64,000 nucleotides of DNA, taken from contig NZ_CP023694.1 in assembly GCF_008705135.1 (NCBI RefSeq), positions 186,001-250,000 on the forward strand, read 5' to 3'. The notes under the pieces were generated by a model, which saw only the letters and a list, made by a program, of their open reading frames with translations, had not been told where the DNA came from and did no database searches. Both the position numbers and the translations under genes were made by a program. The DNA comes from Streptomyces coeruleorubidus (GTDB taxonomy: Bacteria; Actinomycetota; Actinomycetes; Streptomycetales; Streptomycetaceae). This document shows positions 24,517-33,275 of the stretch, piece after piece; positions within the stretch are counted from its first letter, which is position 1, and the number at the start of each line of letters is the position of its first letter.

Positions 24517-25201
24517 GGAACTCCCCCACGGCCGCGAGGAAGTCCTCGGGCCGTGTCTCGTGCACGAGATGCCCGGCGTCGATGGTGACGCGCCGGGCAT
24601 CGGGAAGCACCTCGGCGAAGGCGGCGATCTGCTCCTGGGGGATCAGGCTCGTCGGCCCGCCACCGATCAGCAGCGTGGGCATGGTGAGCCGCCCCATGTG
24701 GTCCCACCACAAGGGATCCGGGGCGTTGCGCTGCTCGTCGGTGGCGAGGACCATCGCCCAGTCGTACGGCAGGTCTCCGTCAGGCCGTTCGGCGGACGGG
24801 CGCGGCGGGTCCAGCGGGAAGGGTGCGGGTACGTCCTCCAGAACGAGCCGTCGGACGAGCCGCGGGCTGTACTGGGCGAGCAAGTAGGCGACGGCACCGC
24901 CGAGCGAGTGACCCACGACGTCGGCGCGGGCGATGCCGAGCGCGCGGAGGAAGGCGAGCACGTCGTCGCGCATGGCCTCGTAGGCGTATCCGCCGGGCCA
25001 GTCGCTGCGGCCGTGCCCGCGCAGGTCGGGTGCGTACACCCGGCGTGGCCCGGCGGCCAGCGCGGGGGCGATCTCCGCCCAGTCGGCACCGTCGGTCCCG
25101 CGGGCGTGCAGGAGTACGACGGGCGGCGCGTCCTCCGGCCCCCAGACGCGGTAGGCCAGGGTGATGCCGTTCGCCCGTACGGTGCGCGGTTCGGTGTCCA
25201 T
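24488..25201 (-). CDS. alpha/beta-fold hydrolase
   Basis: The 237-residue hydrolase has the fold start ANGITLAYRVWGPEDAPPVV, the LLHARGTDGADW loop, the nucleophile elbow VVGHSLGGAVAYLL (Ser), an acid in PTLLIGGGPTSL, and the His in TIDAGHLVHETRP. It is possibly a lactonase or esterase acting on small substrates. ATG 25201 was chosen since MDTEPRTVRANGI starts the domain; the extended frame up to 25327 has no site. Its 3' end overlaps the sulfatase gene by 29 bases in a convergent arrangement. Confidence 0.88.
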   Translation of the reverse strand: MDTEPRTVRANGITLAYRVWGPEDAPPVVLLHARGTDGADWAEIAPALAAGPRRVYAPDLRGHGRSDWPGGYAYEAMRDDVLAFLRALGIARADVVGHSLGGAVAYLLAQYSPRLVRRLVLEDVPAPFPLDPPRPSAERPDGDLPYDWAMVLATDEQRNAPDPLWWDHMGRLTMPTLLIGGGPTSLIPQEQIAAFAEVLPDARRVTIDAGHLVHETRPEDFLAAVGEFLSPADRTPS

Positions 25202-25263
25202 GCCTGGCACGGTAGCGGGGTGACGAGTGCGGACCGGGCTCGCTCTGCGGACAGCAGAGGAGC

Positions 25264-26106
25264 TCAGTCCCGTTCGTGGAGGAAGCGCACGACCCGTCGT
25301 ACGAACCACTCCGGGTCGTCCAGCCACGGGTAGTGGCCGGCCCCCGGCTGTACCGCGAACTCGGCCGCCGGGAACACCCCGGCCGTACGCCGGGCCAGGC
25401 CGGGACGCGGGCCGCCGTCGACCTCACCGGCGAGGACGAGCACCGGGACGGTGAGGCGGGCGAGCGCGGTCCGGGTCGCGTCCGGGTCGTAGGCACCGTC
25501 CGCCCCGTAGCGGTCGGCCGCGTCGTCGTTGGTCTCGTCCTCCTCGCGGTCGGCGTGGGCCCGGGCGGTGTCGTCCCAACGGCCGTAGAAGAACGGGAGG
25601 AACACGGGGTCGAAGTCACCGGTGCCGGAGAGCCAGGCCTCGAAAGCCGGGAACGCGTCGCCGAACCAGGGTTCCGACAGGCGCAGCCGGGCCGCCGCCA
25701 GCCGGTCCTCGGCCGTCGCCGGCAGGCCCAGCGCCCACGGGGTGGCGGTGACGAGCGCCAGCCGTGCCACCCGGTCGGGATACCGGGCCGCGTACAGCAT
25801 GGCGAGACTGCCGCCCGCCGAGTGCGCGAGCACGTCCATCCGCTCCAGGCCCAGGTGGCGGCGCAGCGCGTCGACGTCGTCCACGAGCCGGTCGCAGCGG
25901 TAGGTCGCCGGGTCCTCGGGGGCCGCCGACTGTCCTGTGCCGCGCAGGTCGAGGAACACCAGCTGTCGGTGGGCGTCCAGTCCGCCCAGGTTCCCGAGGT
26001 ACGCGGAGGCGCGCATGGGTCCGCCGGGCAACACGACCAGCGGCTCGCCCGCACCCCGTACGTGACAGGCGAGCCGGGTCCCGTCCGGCGCGCTGAAGAT
26101 CGGCAT
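25264..26106 (-). CDS. alpha/beta hydrolase, proline iminopeptidase-like
   Basis: The 280-residue protein begins FSAPDGTRLACHVRGAGEPLVVLPGGP, the HGGPG-like oxyanion segment (LPGGPMRAS) of proline iminopeptidases and haloalkane-dehalogenase-like hydrolases. It has the GTGQSAAPE segment, the elbow VLAHSAGGSLAML and the terminal His in GAGHYPWLDDP. The reaction is hydrolysis of an ester, amide or peptide; the substrate is unknown. ATG 26106 is the domain start. It sits 68 bp from the acyl-CoA ligase end in the same orientation. Confidence 0.88.
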   Translation of the reverse strand: MPIFSAPDGTRLACHVRGAGEPLVVLPGGPMRASAYLGNLGGLDAHRQLVFLDLRGTGQSAAPEDPATYRCDRLVDDVDALRRHLGLERMDVLAHSAGGSLAMLYAARYPDRVARLALVTATPWALGLPATAEDRLAAARLRLSEPWFGDAFPAFEAWLSGTGDFDPVFLPFFYGRWDDTARAHADREEDETNDDAADRYGADGAYDPDATRTALARLTVPVLVLAGEVDGGPRPGLARRTAGVFPAAEFAVQPGAGHYPWLDDPEWFVRRVVRFLHERD

Positions 26107-26173
26107 GGCGTTGATCCTCACGCCCTCGGGGTGTTCCGCACAACGGGGTTTCGTAGGGAGGGGCGGCGCGACA

Positions 26174-27700
26174 TCAGCCGTCCGAGGCCGCGAGTCCGGG
26201 CTCGTCTCCCAGGCTCTGCCTGAGCTCCCGCTTGAGGATCTTCCCGCTGGCGTTGCGCGGGAGGCCCTCCACGAACACCACCCGCTTCGGTGCCTTGAAG
26301 GGGGCGAGCTTCTCGCGAGTGTGGGCGATGAGCTCCGCCTCGGTGACCTCGCCGCGTGGGACGACGACAGCCGTGACGGCCTCGATCCAGCGCTCGTCGG
26401 GCAGGCCCACGACCGCGGCCTCGGCGACCTGGGGATGGCTGTACAGGGCGTCCTCGACCTGGCGGGAAGCGACCAGTACGCCACCGGAGTTGATGACGTC
26501 CTTCACCCGGTCGACGATCGTGTAGTAGCCGTGCGCGTCCCGTACCGCGAGGTCGCCGGAGCGGAACCAGCCGTCGCGGAAGGCCTCGGCTGTCTCCTCC
26601 GGCTTGTCCCAGTAGCCCTCGCACAGTTGCGGAGAGCGGTAGACGATCTCGCCGGGGGTGCCGTCCGGTACGTCCTTGCCGTCCTCGTCGACCACACGCG
26701 CGTCGACGAACAGCACCGGTCGGCCGCAGGAGTCCATGCGCCCCTTGTGTTCCTCGGGGGCGAGGACCGTGGCCAGGGGGCCGATCTCGCTCTGCCCGAA
26801 GCAGTTGTAGAACGCCAGCTCCGGCAGGCGTTCCTTCAGCCGTTCCAGGACGGGGACCGGCATGATCGACGCGCCGTAGTACGCCTTGCGCAGGCCGCTC
26901 AGGTCGCGGGTGGCGAAGTCGGGGCGGTTGGACAGGGCGATCCAGACGGTGGGCGGGGCGAACAGGCTGTCCACGCGGCCCGCTTCGACCAGGTCGAAGA
27001 GCCGCTCACCGTCGGGTGCGTCGAGGATGATGTTCGTCGCGCCGACCGCGAGGTAGGGCAGCAGGAAGACGTGCATCTGCGCCGAGTGGTAGAGGGGCAG
27101 CGCGTGTACGGGCCGGTCGCCCGCACTGAGGTCGAGGGCGGTGATCGCGCTCAGGTACTCGTGGACCAGGGCCCGGTGCGTCATCATCGCGCCCTTGGGC
27201 AGGGCGGTCGTCCCGGACGTGTACAGCAGCTGCACGAGGTCCTCGGTGCGCGGCTCAGGGCCGTCGTACGGGGTCGCCTCGGTGAGCCGTGCGAGGAATG
27301 AGTCGTCGGCGTCGCGCAGGGGGAACGACCGTACGCCGTCGGGGAGTCGTCCGGCGAGGTCCGGGTCGGCGAGAACCAGGGAGCTGCCGGACTGGCCGAC
27401 GATGTAGGCGAGGTCGTCGCCGGTCAGGTTCTGGTTGACCGGTACGTGCACCAGGCCGGCGCGGGCGCAGGCCAGGAAGGCGATCAGGTAGGCGTCGGAG
27501 TTGTGGCCGTACGCGCCCACCCGGTCGCCCGGGGACAGCCCCTGGCCGAGGAGGACGCTCGCCGCGCGGGAGACGGCGGTGTCCAGTTCGTCGTACGTCC
27601 AGGTGCGGTCGCCGTACTCCACCGCGGTGCGCGCCGGGGTCCGCCGGGCGCTGCGCCGCAGGATTCCGTCGACCGTGCTGCCGTGTCCGGGCGTCGTCAT
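26174..27700 (-). CDS. acyl-CoA ligase (AMP-forming)
   Basis: This 508-residue ANL ligase has LLYTSGTTALPKGAMM, the ACS A5-like YNCFGQSEIGPLA, the A7 SGDLAVRDAHGYYTIVDRVK and the catalytic Lys in NASGKILKREL. It is shorter than long-chain FadDs and fits medium-chain or aromatic acid CoA ligases. ATG 27700 is preferred over a start seven codons upstream. It is divergent from the acylase gene. It might activate the fatty acid released by the neighbouring acylase, which would join the two in fatty-acid salvage; that is inference. Confidence 0.9.
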   Translation of the reverse strand: MTTPGHGSTVDGILRRSARRTPARTAVEYGDRTWTYDELDTAVSRAASVLLGQGLSPGDRVGAYGHNSDAYLIAFLACARAGLVHVPVNQNLTGDDLAYIVGQSGSSLVLADPDLAGRLPDGVRSFPLRDADDSFLARLTEATPYDGPEPRTEDLVQLLYTSGTTALPKGAMMTHRALVHEYLSAITALDLSAGDRPVHALPLYHSAQMHVFLLPYLAVGATNIILDAPDGERLFDLVEAGRVDSLFAPPTVWIALSNRPDFATRDLSGLRKAYYGASIMPVPVLERLKERLPELAFYNCFGQSEIGPLATVLAPEEHKGRMDSCGRPVLFVDARVVDEDGKDVPDGTPGEIVYRSPQLCEGYWDKPEETAEAFRDGWFRSGDLAVRDAHGYYTIVDRVKDVINSGGVLVASRQVEDALYSHPQVAEAAVVGLPDERWIEAVTAVVVPRGEVTEAELIAHTREKLAPFKAPKRVVFVEGLPRNASGKILKRELRQSLGDEPGLAASDG

Positions 27701-27855
27701 GACACCTGATCCTCGGTTCACCGCCGGGCGAGGTCAAGAACCGACCGGCTCAACCCTGCCGCCGCCAGCGACGTCCGATGTGATGGTACCGACGTGCGCA
27801 TGCGGCACATCCGTACGCTCAAGTCTCCTTTCCCTCAATGATGTTGGAGGGCACG

Positions 27856-30294
27856 ATGCGCAGCCGCCTGAGACGACTCGTTCTCGGGGCCACGGCCCTG
27901 TTCACGGCCGCGTCCGCGTTACCCGCGGCCGCCGCCTCCGGCCAGGGACGGGCGGAGCAGCACCCGTCCCGCGACGGCCTGTCCGCCGTGATCCGCTACA
28001 CCGAGTACGGCATCCCGCACATCCTCGCGAAGAACTACGCCGACCTGGGCTTCGGTACGGGCTGGGCGCAGGCGGCCGACGAGGTCTGCACGCTCGCCGA
28101 CGGGTTCGTGACCCTGCGGGGCGAGCGCTCCCGGTACTTCGGCGCCGGCGCGGCCGCCGGCGGCGCCCTCTCCGGGGCCAGGACGAATCTCGCCAGTGAC
28201 CTGTACTTCCGCGGGGTCCGTGAGACCCGCACGGTGGAGAAGCTGCTCGCCGAGCCGGCGCCCGTGGGCCCCAGCCGTGAGGTCCGGGACATGATGCGCG
28301 GCTGGGCGGCCGGTTACAACGCCTGGCTGAAGCAGAAGAAGATCACGGATCCCGGCTGTGCGGGCGCGTCCTGGGTCCGTCCGGTCACCGAGCTGGACGT
28401 GGCGGCCCGTGGCCTCGCCATCGCCTCGATCTCCGGCGAGGGGCGCTTCGTGGACACGATCACGGCCGCGCAGCCACCGACCGGAGCCGGCACCGCCTCC
28501 GGTACCCCGTCCTCCCGGCCCGCCACCCGCACGCCGGACGCGAAGGCCGTGGCGAAGGCGGCCGACGAGCTGTGGGGCGATCCCGGCATGGGCTCCAACG
28601 CGGTCGCCTTCCGCGGCGACACCACGGCGAACGGCAGCGGTCTGCTGCTGGGCAACCCGCACTACCCGTGGCAGGGCGGGCGCCGGTTCTGGCAGTCGCA
28701 GCAGACGATCCCCGGCGAGCTGAACGTCTCCGGTGGCTCTCTGCTCGGCACCCCGGCGATCTCCATCGGGTTCAACGCACATGTGGCGTGGAGCCACACC
28801 GTCTCGACCGGCATTCCGGCCAACTTCCACCAGCTGACGCTGGATCCGGCCGATCCCACGACATACCTGGTGGACGGCGAGCCGGAGCGTATGAAGAAGC
28901 GGACGGTGACGGTCGCGGTGAAGGACGGCGCGCCGGTGACCCGCACCCAGTGGTGGACCCGGTACGGCCCTGTCGTCACCTCCCTGAACTCCCAGGTCCC
29001 GCTGCCGTGGACGGATGCGACGGCCTACGCCCTGCACGACCCGAACGCCGCGAACCTCCGCTTCGCCGACACCTCGCTCGGCTTCAGCAAGGCGCGCAGC
29101 ACGGGCGACGTCCTCGGGTCCCTCGCCCGGCACCAGGGCCTCCCCTGGGTGAACACGATCGCCGCCGACCGCGCGGGGCATTCCCTCTTCACCCAGTCCC
29201 AGGTACTTCCGCGCATCACCGACGAGTTGGCGCAGCGCTGCTCGACGGCGCTGGGCAGGACCACGTATCCGGCGTCCGGCATCGCGATCCTCGACGGCTC
29301 GCGCGGGGACTGCGCCCTGGGCAGCGATCCCGACGCGGTGGCGCCGGGCATCTTCGGGCCGGCGCGGATGCCGACGCTCAAGGACGCGCCGTACGTGGAG
29401 AACTCCAACGGCACCGCGTGGATGACCAACGCCGACCGGCCGATCACCGGATACGAGCGGGTCTTCGGCACGGTGGGGACGGAGCTCGGCCTGCGTACGC
29501 GCGGCGGGATCGAGGACGTGGCGGCGATGGCGGACCGGGGCCACCTGACCGTACGCGACCTGCAACGGCAGCAGTTCGCCAACCGGGTGCCCGCAGGTGA
29601 TCTCACCGCGACGGACGTGGCACGGGCGTGCGCCGCGCTGCCCGGCGGCACGGCGACGGGCAGCGACGGCAAGGCCGTCGACGTGTCGGAGGCCTGCGGG
29701 GTGCTGGCGGCCTGGGACCGCACCATGAACGCGGGGAGCCGGGGCGCGCTGCTGTTCGACCGGTTCTGGCGGAAGCTGGAACAGGCGGTGCCGGCCGCCG
29801 AGGCGTGGAAGGTGCCGTTCTCGGCGGCGGACCCGGTGCGTACGCCGAACACGCTGAACACGGACGCGCCCGGCTTCGGCGTCGCCCTCGCCGACGCGGT
29901 GGCGGAACTGCGCGCTGCGGGTATCGCGCTCGACGCGCCGCTCGGCGCGCACCAGTTCGTCGTCCGCGGTGGTGAGCACCTTCCGATGCCCGGCGGCTCG
30001 GGGCGGCTCGGTGTGTGGAACGTGCTCGAACCGCAGTGGAACGCGGCCGGGGGCGGCTACACGGAGGTGCCGTTCGGCAGCAGTCACCTCCAGGCGGTGG
30101 GCTGGGACGGCAGCCGCTGCCCGGTGGCCCGCACCCTGCTGACGTACTCCCAGTCGTCGAACCCCGAGTCGCCGCACTACGCGGACCAGACCCGGCTGTT
30201 CTCCGATGAGAAGTGGGTGACGTCGCGCTTCTGCGAGAAGGACATCCTGTCCTCGCCGAAGCTGAAGGTCGTCCGGGTGCACGAGCGCCGCTGA
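27856..30294 (+). CDS. secreted penicillin-acylase family acylase (AHL/cyclic lipopeptide acylase-like)
   Basis: The protein is 812 residues from ATG 27856 with GGAGGG upstream. The signal peptide has RSRLRRLV then GATALFTAASALPAAAA. The alpha chain ends at Gly246 before the catalytic Ser247 (MGSNAVAF), the autoprocessing site of Ntn hydrolases. The beta chain continues with HTVSTGIPANFHQLTLDPAD. The layout matches Streptomyces AhlM and aculeacin A acylase, which cut acyl chains from amides such as AHLs or lipopeptides outside the cell. A TTA codon at 27919 (Leu22, inside the signal peptide) suggests bldA control. It is divergent from an acyl-CoA ligase. Confidence 0.9.
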   Translation: MRSRLRRLVLGATALFTAASALPAAAASGQGRAEQHPSRDGLSAVIRYTEYGIPHILAKNYADLGFGTGWAQAADEVCTLADGFVTLRGERSRYFGAGAAAGGALSGARTNLASDLYFRGVRETRTVEKLLAEPAPVGPSREVRDMMRGWAAGYNAWLKQKKITDPGCAGASWVRPVTELDVAARGLAIASISGEGRFVDTITAAQPPTGAGTASGTPSSRPATRTPDAKAVAKAADELWGDPGMGSNAVAFRGDTTANGSGLLLGNPHYPWQGGRRFWQSQQTIPGELNVSGGSLLGTPAISIGFNAHVAWSHTVSTGIPANFHQLTLDPADPTTYLVDGEPERMKKRTVTVAVKDGAPVTRTQWWTRYGPVVTSLNSQVPLPWTDATAYALHDPNAANLRFADTSLGFSKARSTGDVLGSLARHQGLPWVNTIAADRAGHSLFTQSQVLPRITDELAQRCSTALGRTTYPASGIAILDGSRGDCALGSDPDAVAPGIFGPARMPTLKDAPYVENSNGTAWMTNADRPITGYERVFGTVGTELGLRTRGGIEDVAAMADRGHLTVRDLQRQQFANRVPAGDLTATDVARACAALPGGTATGSDGKAVDVSEACGVLAAWDRTMNAGSRGALLFDRFWRKLEQAVPAAEAWKVPFSAADPVRTPNTLNTDAPGFGVALADAVAELRAAGIALDAPLGAHQFVVRGGEHLPMPGGSGRLGVWNVLEPQWNAAGGGYTEVPFGSSHLQAVGWDGSRCPVARTLLTYSQSSNPESPHYADQTRLFSDEKWVTSRFCEKDILSSPKLKVVRVHERR

Positions 30295-30305
30295 CCGTGG
30301 CTGAG

Positions 30306-30333
30306 GGGTGCCGCTCCCGGTGGGGCGGCACCC
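30306..30333 (+). terminator. hairpin terminator between acylase and DUF418 genes
   Basis: GGGTGCCGC and GCGGCACCC are perfect nine-base arms around a ten-base loop, 11 bp after the acylase stop and 10 bp before the convergent DUF418 gene's stop. It likely serves both directions. Confidence 0.75.
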
Positions 30334-30343
30334 GTTCATCTCG

Positions 30344-31609
30344 TCACCCCCGGTCGACCCGGGGCCCGTACATCAGCCTGCGCAGCACCGCTTCGGCGGG
30401 GCCCCGGCGGCCGGCCCGTTCCAGCGCGTACGCCCCGGCCACGGTGACCAGCCAGACGGCGAACGCGAAGAGCGCCATGGTCGTGCTGCCGAGGTGCGCA
30501 CCGAGGCCGAGTCCCCAGGCGGCCAGCACCGGGGCGAAGAGCAGCGAGTGGGCGAGGTAGCAGGACAGGGACCGTTTGCCGACGGAGGCCACCGCCGTCA
30601 CCGCCGTCGTGCCGCGGCGGGGCCCGCGGGTGGTCCACCAGTGTGCGAAGAGGGCGACGGCCGCGACATAGCCGAGGCCCGCGGCGTTGCCGGTGATGTC
30701 GCGCAGGGCCGTGAGCGCCCCGGATTCGCTCTGCATGTCGTCCGGCACGCGCAGGACGCCGATGTGGGCGAGGGCGGCGGGCAGCGCGCCGAGCCAGCCG
30801 GTCGCGATGCCGATGACAGCCGTGATGCGCAGCAGTGTGCGGTGACGGCCCGGTTCCTCCAGGATGCGGCGGCGTGCGGCCCAGAAGCCGAGCAGGAAGA
30901 GGATGTACCCGCCGCCGACGAGGGTCAGCGGGGCGGCGGCGAAGGTGACGAACAGGCCGGTCTCGAGCCGGGTGCCCGCCGCGGTGAGCCAGTTCTCCTC
31001 GTCCGACGCGTACGCCTTGAAGCCGGCCTCGGCGTCGGCGTCACCCAGCGTGCCGAGGTCGCCCTGGAGGAGCGCGGCGATGACGGGCCCGGCCGTGACG
31101 AGCGCCATCAGGGCGACTCCGATCCAGATCCACCACGTCAGGGCACGTTCCCCGCGCCGCAGGAAGGCCAGGCCCAGGACGAGGCTCAGGACTCCGTAGA
31201 AGCCGATGATGTCCCCGGCCATCAGCAGGGTGGCGTGGGCGAGGCCGATGACGATCAGCCAGAGGCTGCGCCTGCGCAGGATTTTCGCGGCGTCGCGCCC
31301 GTCGGTGCCGGCGGCGGTCTGCCGGAGGTAGAGCTGCATCATGCCGTAGCCGAAGAGGAAGGCGAAGAGCGGGTAGATCCGCAGGTCGAGCACCATGATC
31401 ATGGTGAACTGCACGGCGTGGTCCAGCCACGAGCCGTCCACAGGCTGCCATCCGGAGGGCCCGCGCCGGGCCGCCCACAGATGGAAGGCCGTGTTGGACA
31501 GCACGATGCACAGCAGCATGATCCCGCGGGCGAGATCGGGGGCGAGTGCCCGTTCGCCCGGCCGTACGCCCCCACGCCGCAGCGTTCCCTGTTCGGTCGC
31601 GATCGTCAT
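30344..31609 (-). CDS. DUF418 membrane protein
   Basis: The 421-residue protein has about eight to ten predicted membrane helices. The N-terminal LARGIMLLCIVLSNTAFHLW and the middle FGYGMMQLYLRQT are the DUF418 signature, followed by LVVIGLAHATLLMAGDIIGFYG-like helices and a C-terminal DUF418 region with SVGKRSLSCYLAHSLLF. Members are plasma-membrane proteins of unknown role, possibly acyltransferase-like. ATG 31609 is preceded by a weak site. It has no clear operon partner. Confidence 0.88.
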   Translation of the reverse strand: MTIATEQGTLRRGGVRPGERALAPDLARGIMLLCIVLSNTAFHLWAARRGPSGWQPVDGSWLDHAVQFTMIMVLDLRIYPLFAFLFGYGMMQLYLRQTAAGTDGRDAAKILRRRSLWLIVIGLAHATLLMAGDIIGFYGVLSLVLGLAFLRRGERALTWWIWIGVALMALVTAGPVIAALLQGDLGTLGDADAEAGFKAYASDEENWLTAAGTRLETGLFVTFAAAPLTLVGGGYILFLLGFWAARRRILEEPGRHRTLLRITAVIGIATGWLGALPAALAHIGVLRVPDDMQSESGALTALRDITGNAAGLGYVAAVALFAHWWTTRGPRRGTTAVTAVASVGKRSLSCYLAHSLLFAPVLAAWGLGLGAHLGSTTMALFAFAVWLVTVAGAYALERAGRRGPAEAVLRRLMYGPRVDRG

Positions 31610-31721
31610 GGCCTCACGCTAGGAAGGCGGGGCCCGGCCGGACATCGGCCGGAGGGCGAGCGGGCGCCGACCAAAGGATGACGCCCGTGCCCTCCGGTGC
31701 GACCAAAGCCGCACCACCGCC

Positions 31722-33275
31722 TCACACCGGTCGGGTCCGGCCCTCCCAGTACGGCTCCCGCAACCGCCGCTTGTACAGCTTGCCGTTGGGGTCGCGGGGC
31801 ATCTCGGTGATGAAGTCGACGCTCCTGGGCCGCTTGTAGCCGGCGAGCCGGTGCGCGCAGTGGTCGAGGAGGTCGGCCGCGAGGGCGCGCCCCGGCCGGT
31901 GTCCGGGGGCCGGTTCGACGACGGCCTTGACCTCCTCGCCCCAGTCGTCGTGCGGGATGCCGAAGACGGCGGCGTCCGCGACGGCGGGGTGGGCGAGCAG
32001 GGCCGACTCGATCTCGGCCGGGTAGATGTTGACGCCCCCGGAGATGATCAGGTCGATCTTCCGGTCGCGCAGGAAGAGGTAGCCGTCCTCGTCGAGGTGG
32101 CCGAGGTCGCCGACGGTGAAGAAGTCGCCGATGCGGTTCTTGCGGGTCTTGGCCTCGTCCTTGTGGTAGGAGAAGCCGCCGGTGTTCATCTTCATGTAGA
32201 CGGTGCCGAGTTCGCCGGGCGGCAGCCGGTTGCCGTCGTCGTCGAAGATCGCGAGTTCGCTGATGGGCCAGGCCTTGCCGACGGTGCCGGGCTTCTTCAG
32301 CCAGTCCTCGGCGGTGGCGAAGGCGCCGCCGCCCTCGCTGGCCGCGTAGTACTCCTCCACACAGGGGCCCCACCAGTCGAGCATGGCCCGTTTCACGTGG
32401 TCGGGGCAGGGCGCGGCGCCGTGGATGGCGTGCCGCATGGAGGAGACGTCGTAGCGGTCCTTCACCTCGTCGGGCAGGGCCAGCAGGCGGTGGAACTGGG
32501 TGGGGACCATATGGGTGTGGGTGCAGCGGTGGGCGTCGATGAGGCGGAGCATCTCCTCGGGCGTCCACTTGTCCATCAGGACCAGCCGGTGGCCGATGTG
32601 CAGGGACGCGCCCGCGAACTGGAGGACGGCCGTGTGGTACAGCGGCGAGCACACCAGGTGGACGTTGTCGTCGAACGGCCGGATGCCGAAGATGCCGAGG
32701 AAGCCGCCGAGGAAGGCCTCCTCGGGTGGTTTGCCGGGGAGCGGGCGGCGGATGCCGCGCGGGCGGCCTGTGGTGCCGGAGGTGTAGTTCATGACCCAGC
32801 CGAGGGTGCGCTCGGCCGGCGCCGACTCCGGCTGGCCGTCGAGGAGTTCGGCGTAGGAACGGAAGCCCTCGACCGGGCCGACGGCGTACCGATGGGTGGC
32901 CGGGAGGCCCGCCTCGTCGGCGGCGTGGCGGGCCGCTTCCCCGTAGCGCTCGTGGGCGAGGAGGACCTTGGCGCCGGAGTCGGAGACGATCCAGGCGATC
33001 TCCGGTCCGACCAGGTGGTGGTTGACGGGGACGAGGTAGAACCCGGCCTGGCTGGCGGCGAGGTACGCGGTGAGGAACTGGACGCCGTTTGGCAGGACGA
33101 CCGCGAAGGTGTCGCCGCGTTCCAGCCCGGCCGCGCGCAGGCCGTGGACGAGCCGGTTGGCGGCGGCGTGCAGGCGGCCGGCGGTCCACTCCTCGCCGTC
33201 GGGGGCGACCAGGACCGCGCGGTCGGGGTCGGCGGTGGCCTGGGCCCAGAAGCCCGCGGGAGCACTGCTGGTCAC
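31722..33275 (-). CDS. acyl-CoA synthetase (FadD-type) with Arg in the P-loop
   Basis: This 517-residue ANL ligase has MNYTSGTTGRPRGIRR, where the usual Lys of PKG is Arg. The EYYAASEGGGAFA, TVGDLGHLDEDGYLFLRDRK and catalytic Lys in DPNGKLYKRRL motifs are present. The substrate is probably a hydrophobic acid in degradative metabolism. It starts with an ATG overlapping the nitronate monooxygenase stop by four bases, so the two genes are coupled and transcribed together from the promoter near 34400. Confidence 0.92.
   Translation of the reverse strand: MTSSAPAGFWAQATADPDRAVLVAPDGEEWTAGRLHAAANRLVHGLRAAGLERGDTFAVVLPNGVQFLTAYLAASQAGFYLVPVNHHLVGPEIAWIVSDSGAKVLLAHERYGEAARHAADEAGLPATHRYAVGPVEGFRSYAELLDGQPESAPAERTLGWVMNYTSGTTGRPRGIRRPLPGKPPEEAFLGGFLGIFGIRPFDDNVHLVCSPLYHTAVLQFAGASLHIGHRLVLMDKWTPEEMLRLIDAHRCTHTHMVPTQFHRLLALPDEVKDRYDVSSMRHAIHGAAPCPDHVKRAMLDWWGPCVEEYYAASEGGGAFATAEDWLKKPGTVGKAWPISELAIFDDDGNRLPPGELGTVYMKMNTGGFSYHKDEAKTRKNRIGDFFTVGDLGHLDEDGYLFLRDRKIDLIISGGVNIYPAEIESALLAHPAVADAAVFGIPHDDWGEEVKAVVEPAPGHRPGRALAADLLDHCAHRLAGYKRPRSVDFITEMPRDPNGKLYKRRLREPYWEGRTRPV

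Noticed and set aside
20311..24600. 1429-codon minus-strand open frame opposite acyl-CoA ligase and sulfatase genes
   Set aside because: Composition is the usual shadow of GC-rich coding on the other strand (Arg/His/Pro-rich), without ribosome-binding site or domain; the plus-strand genes are clear.
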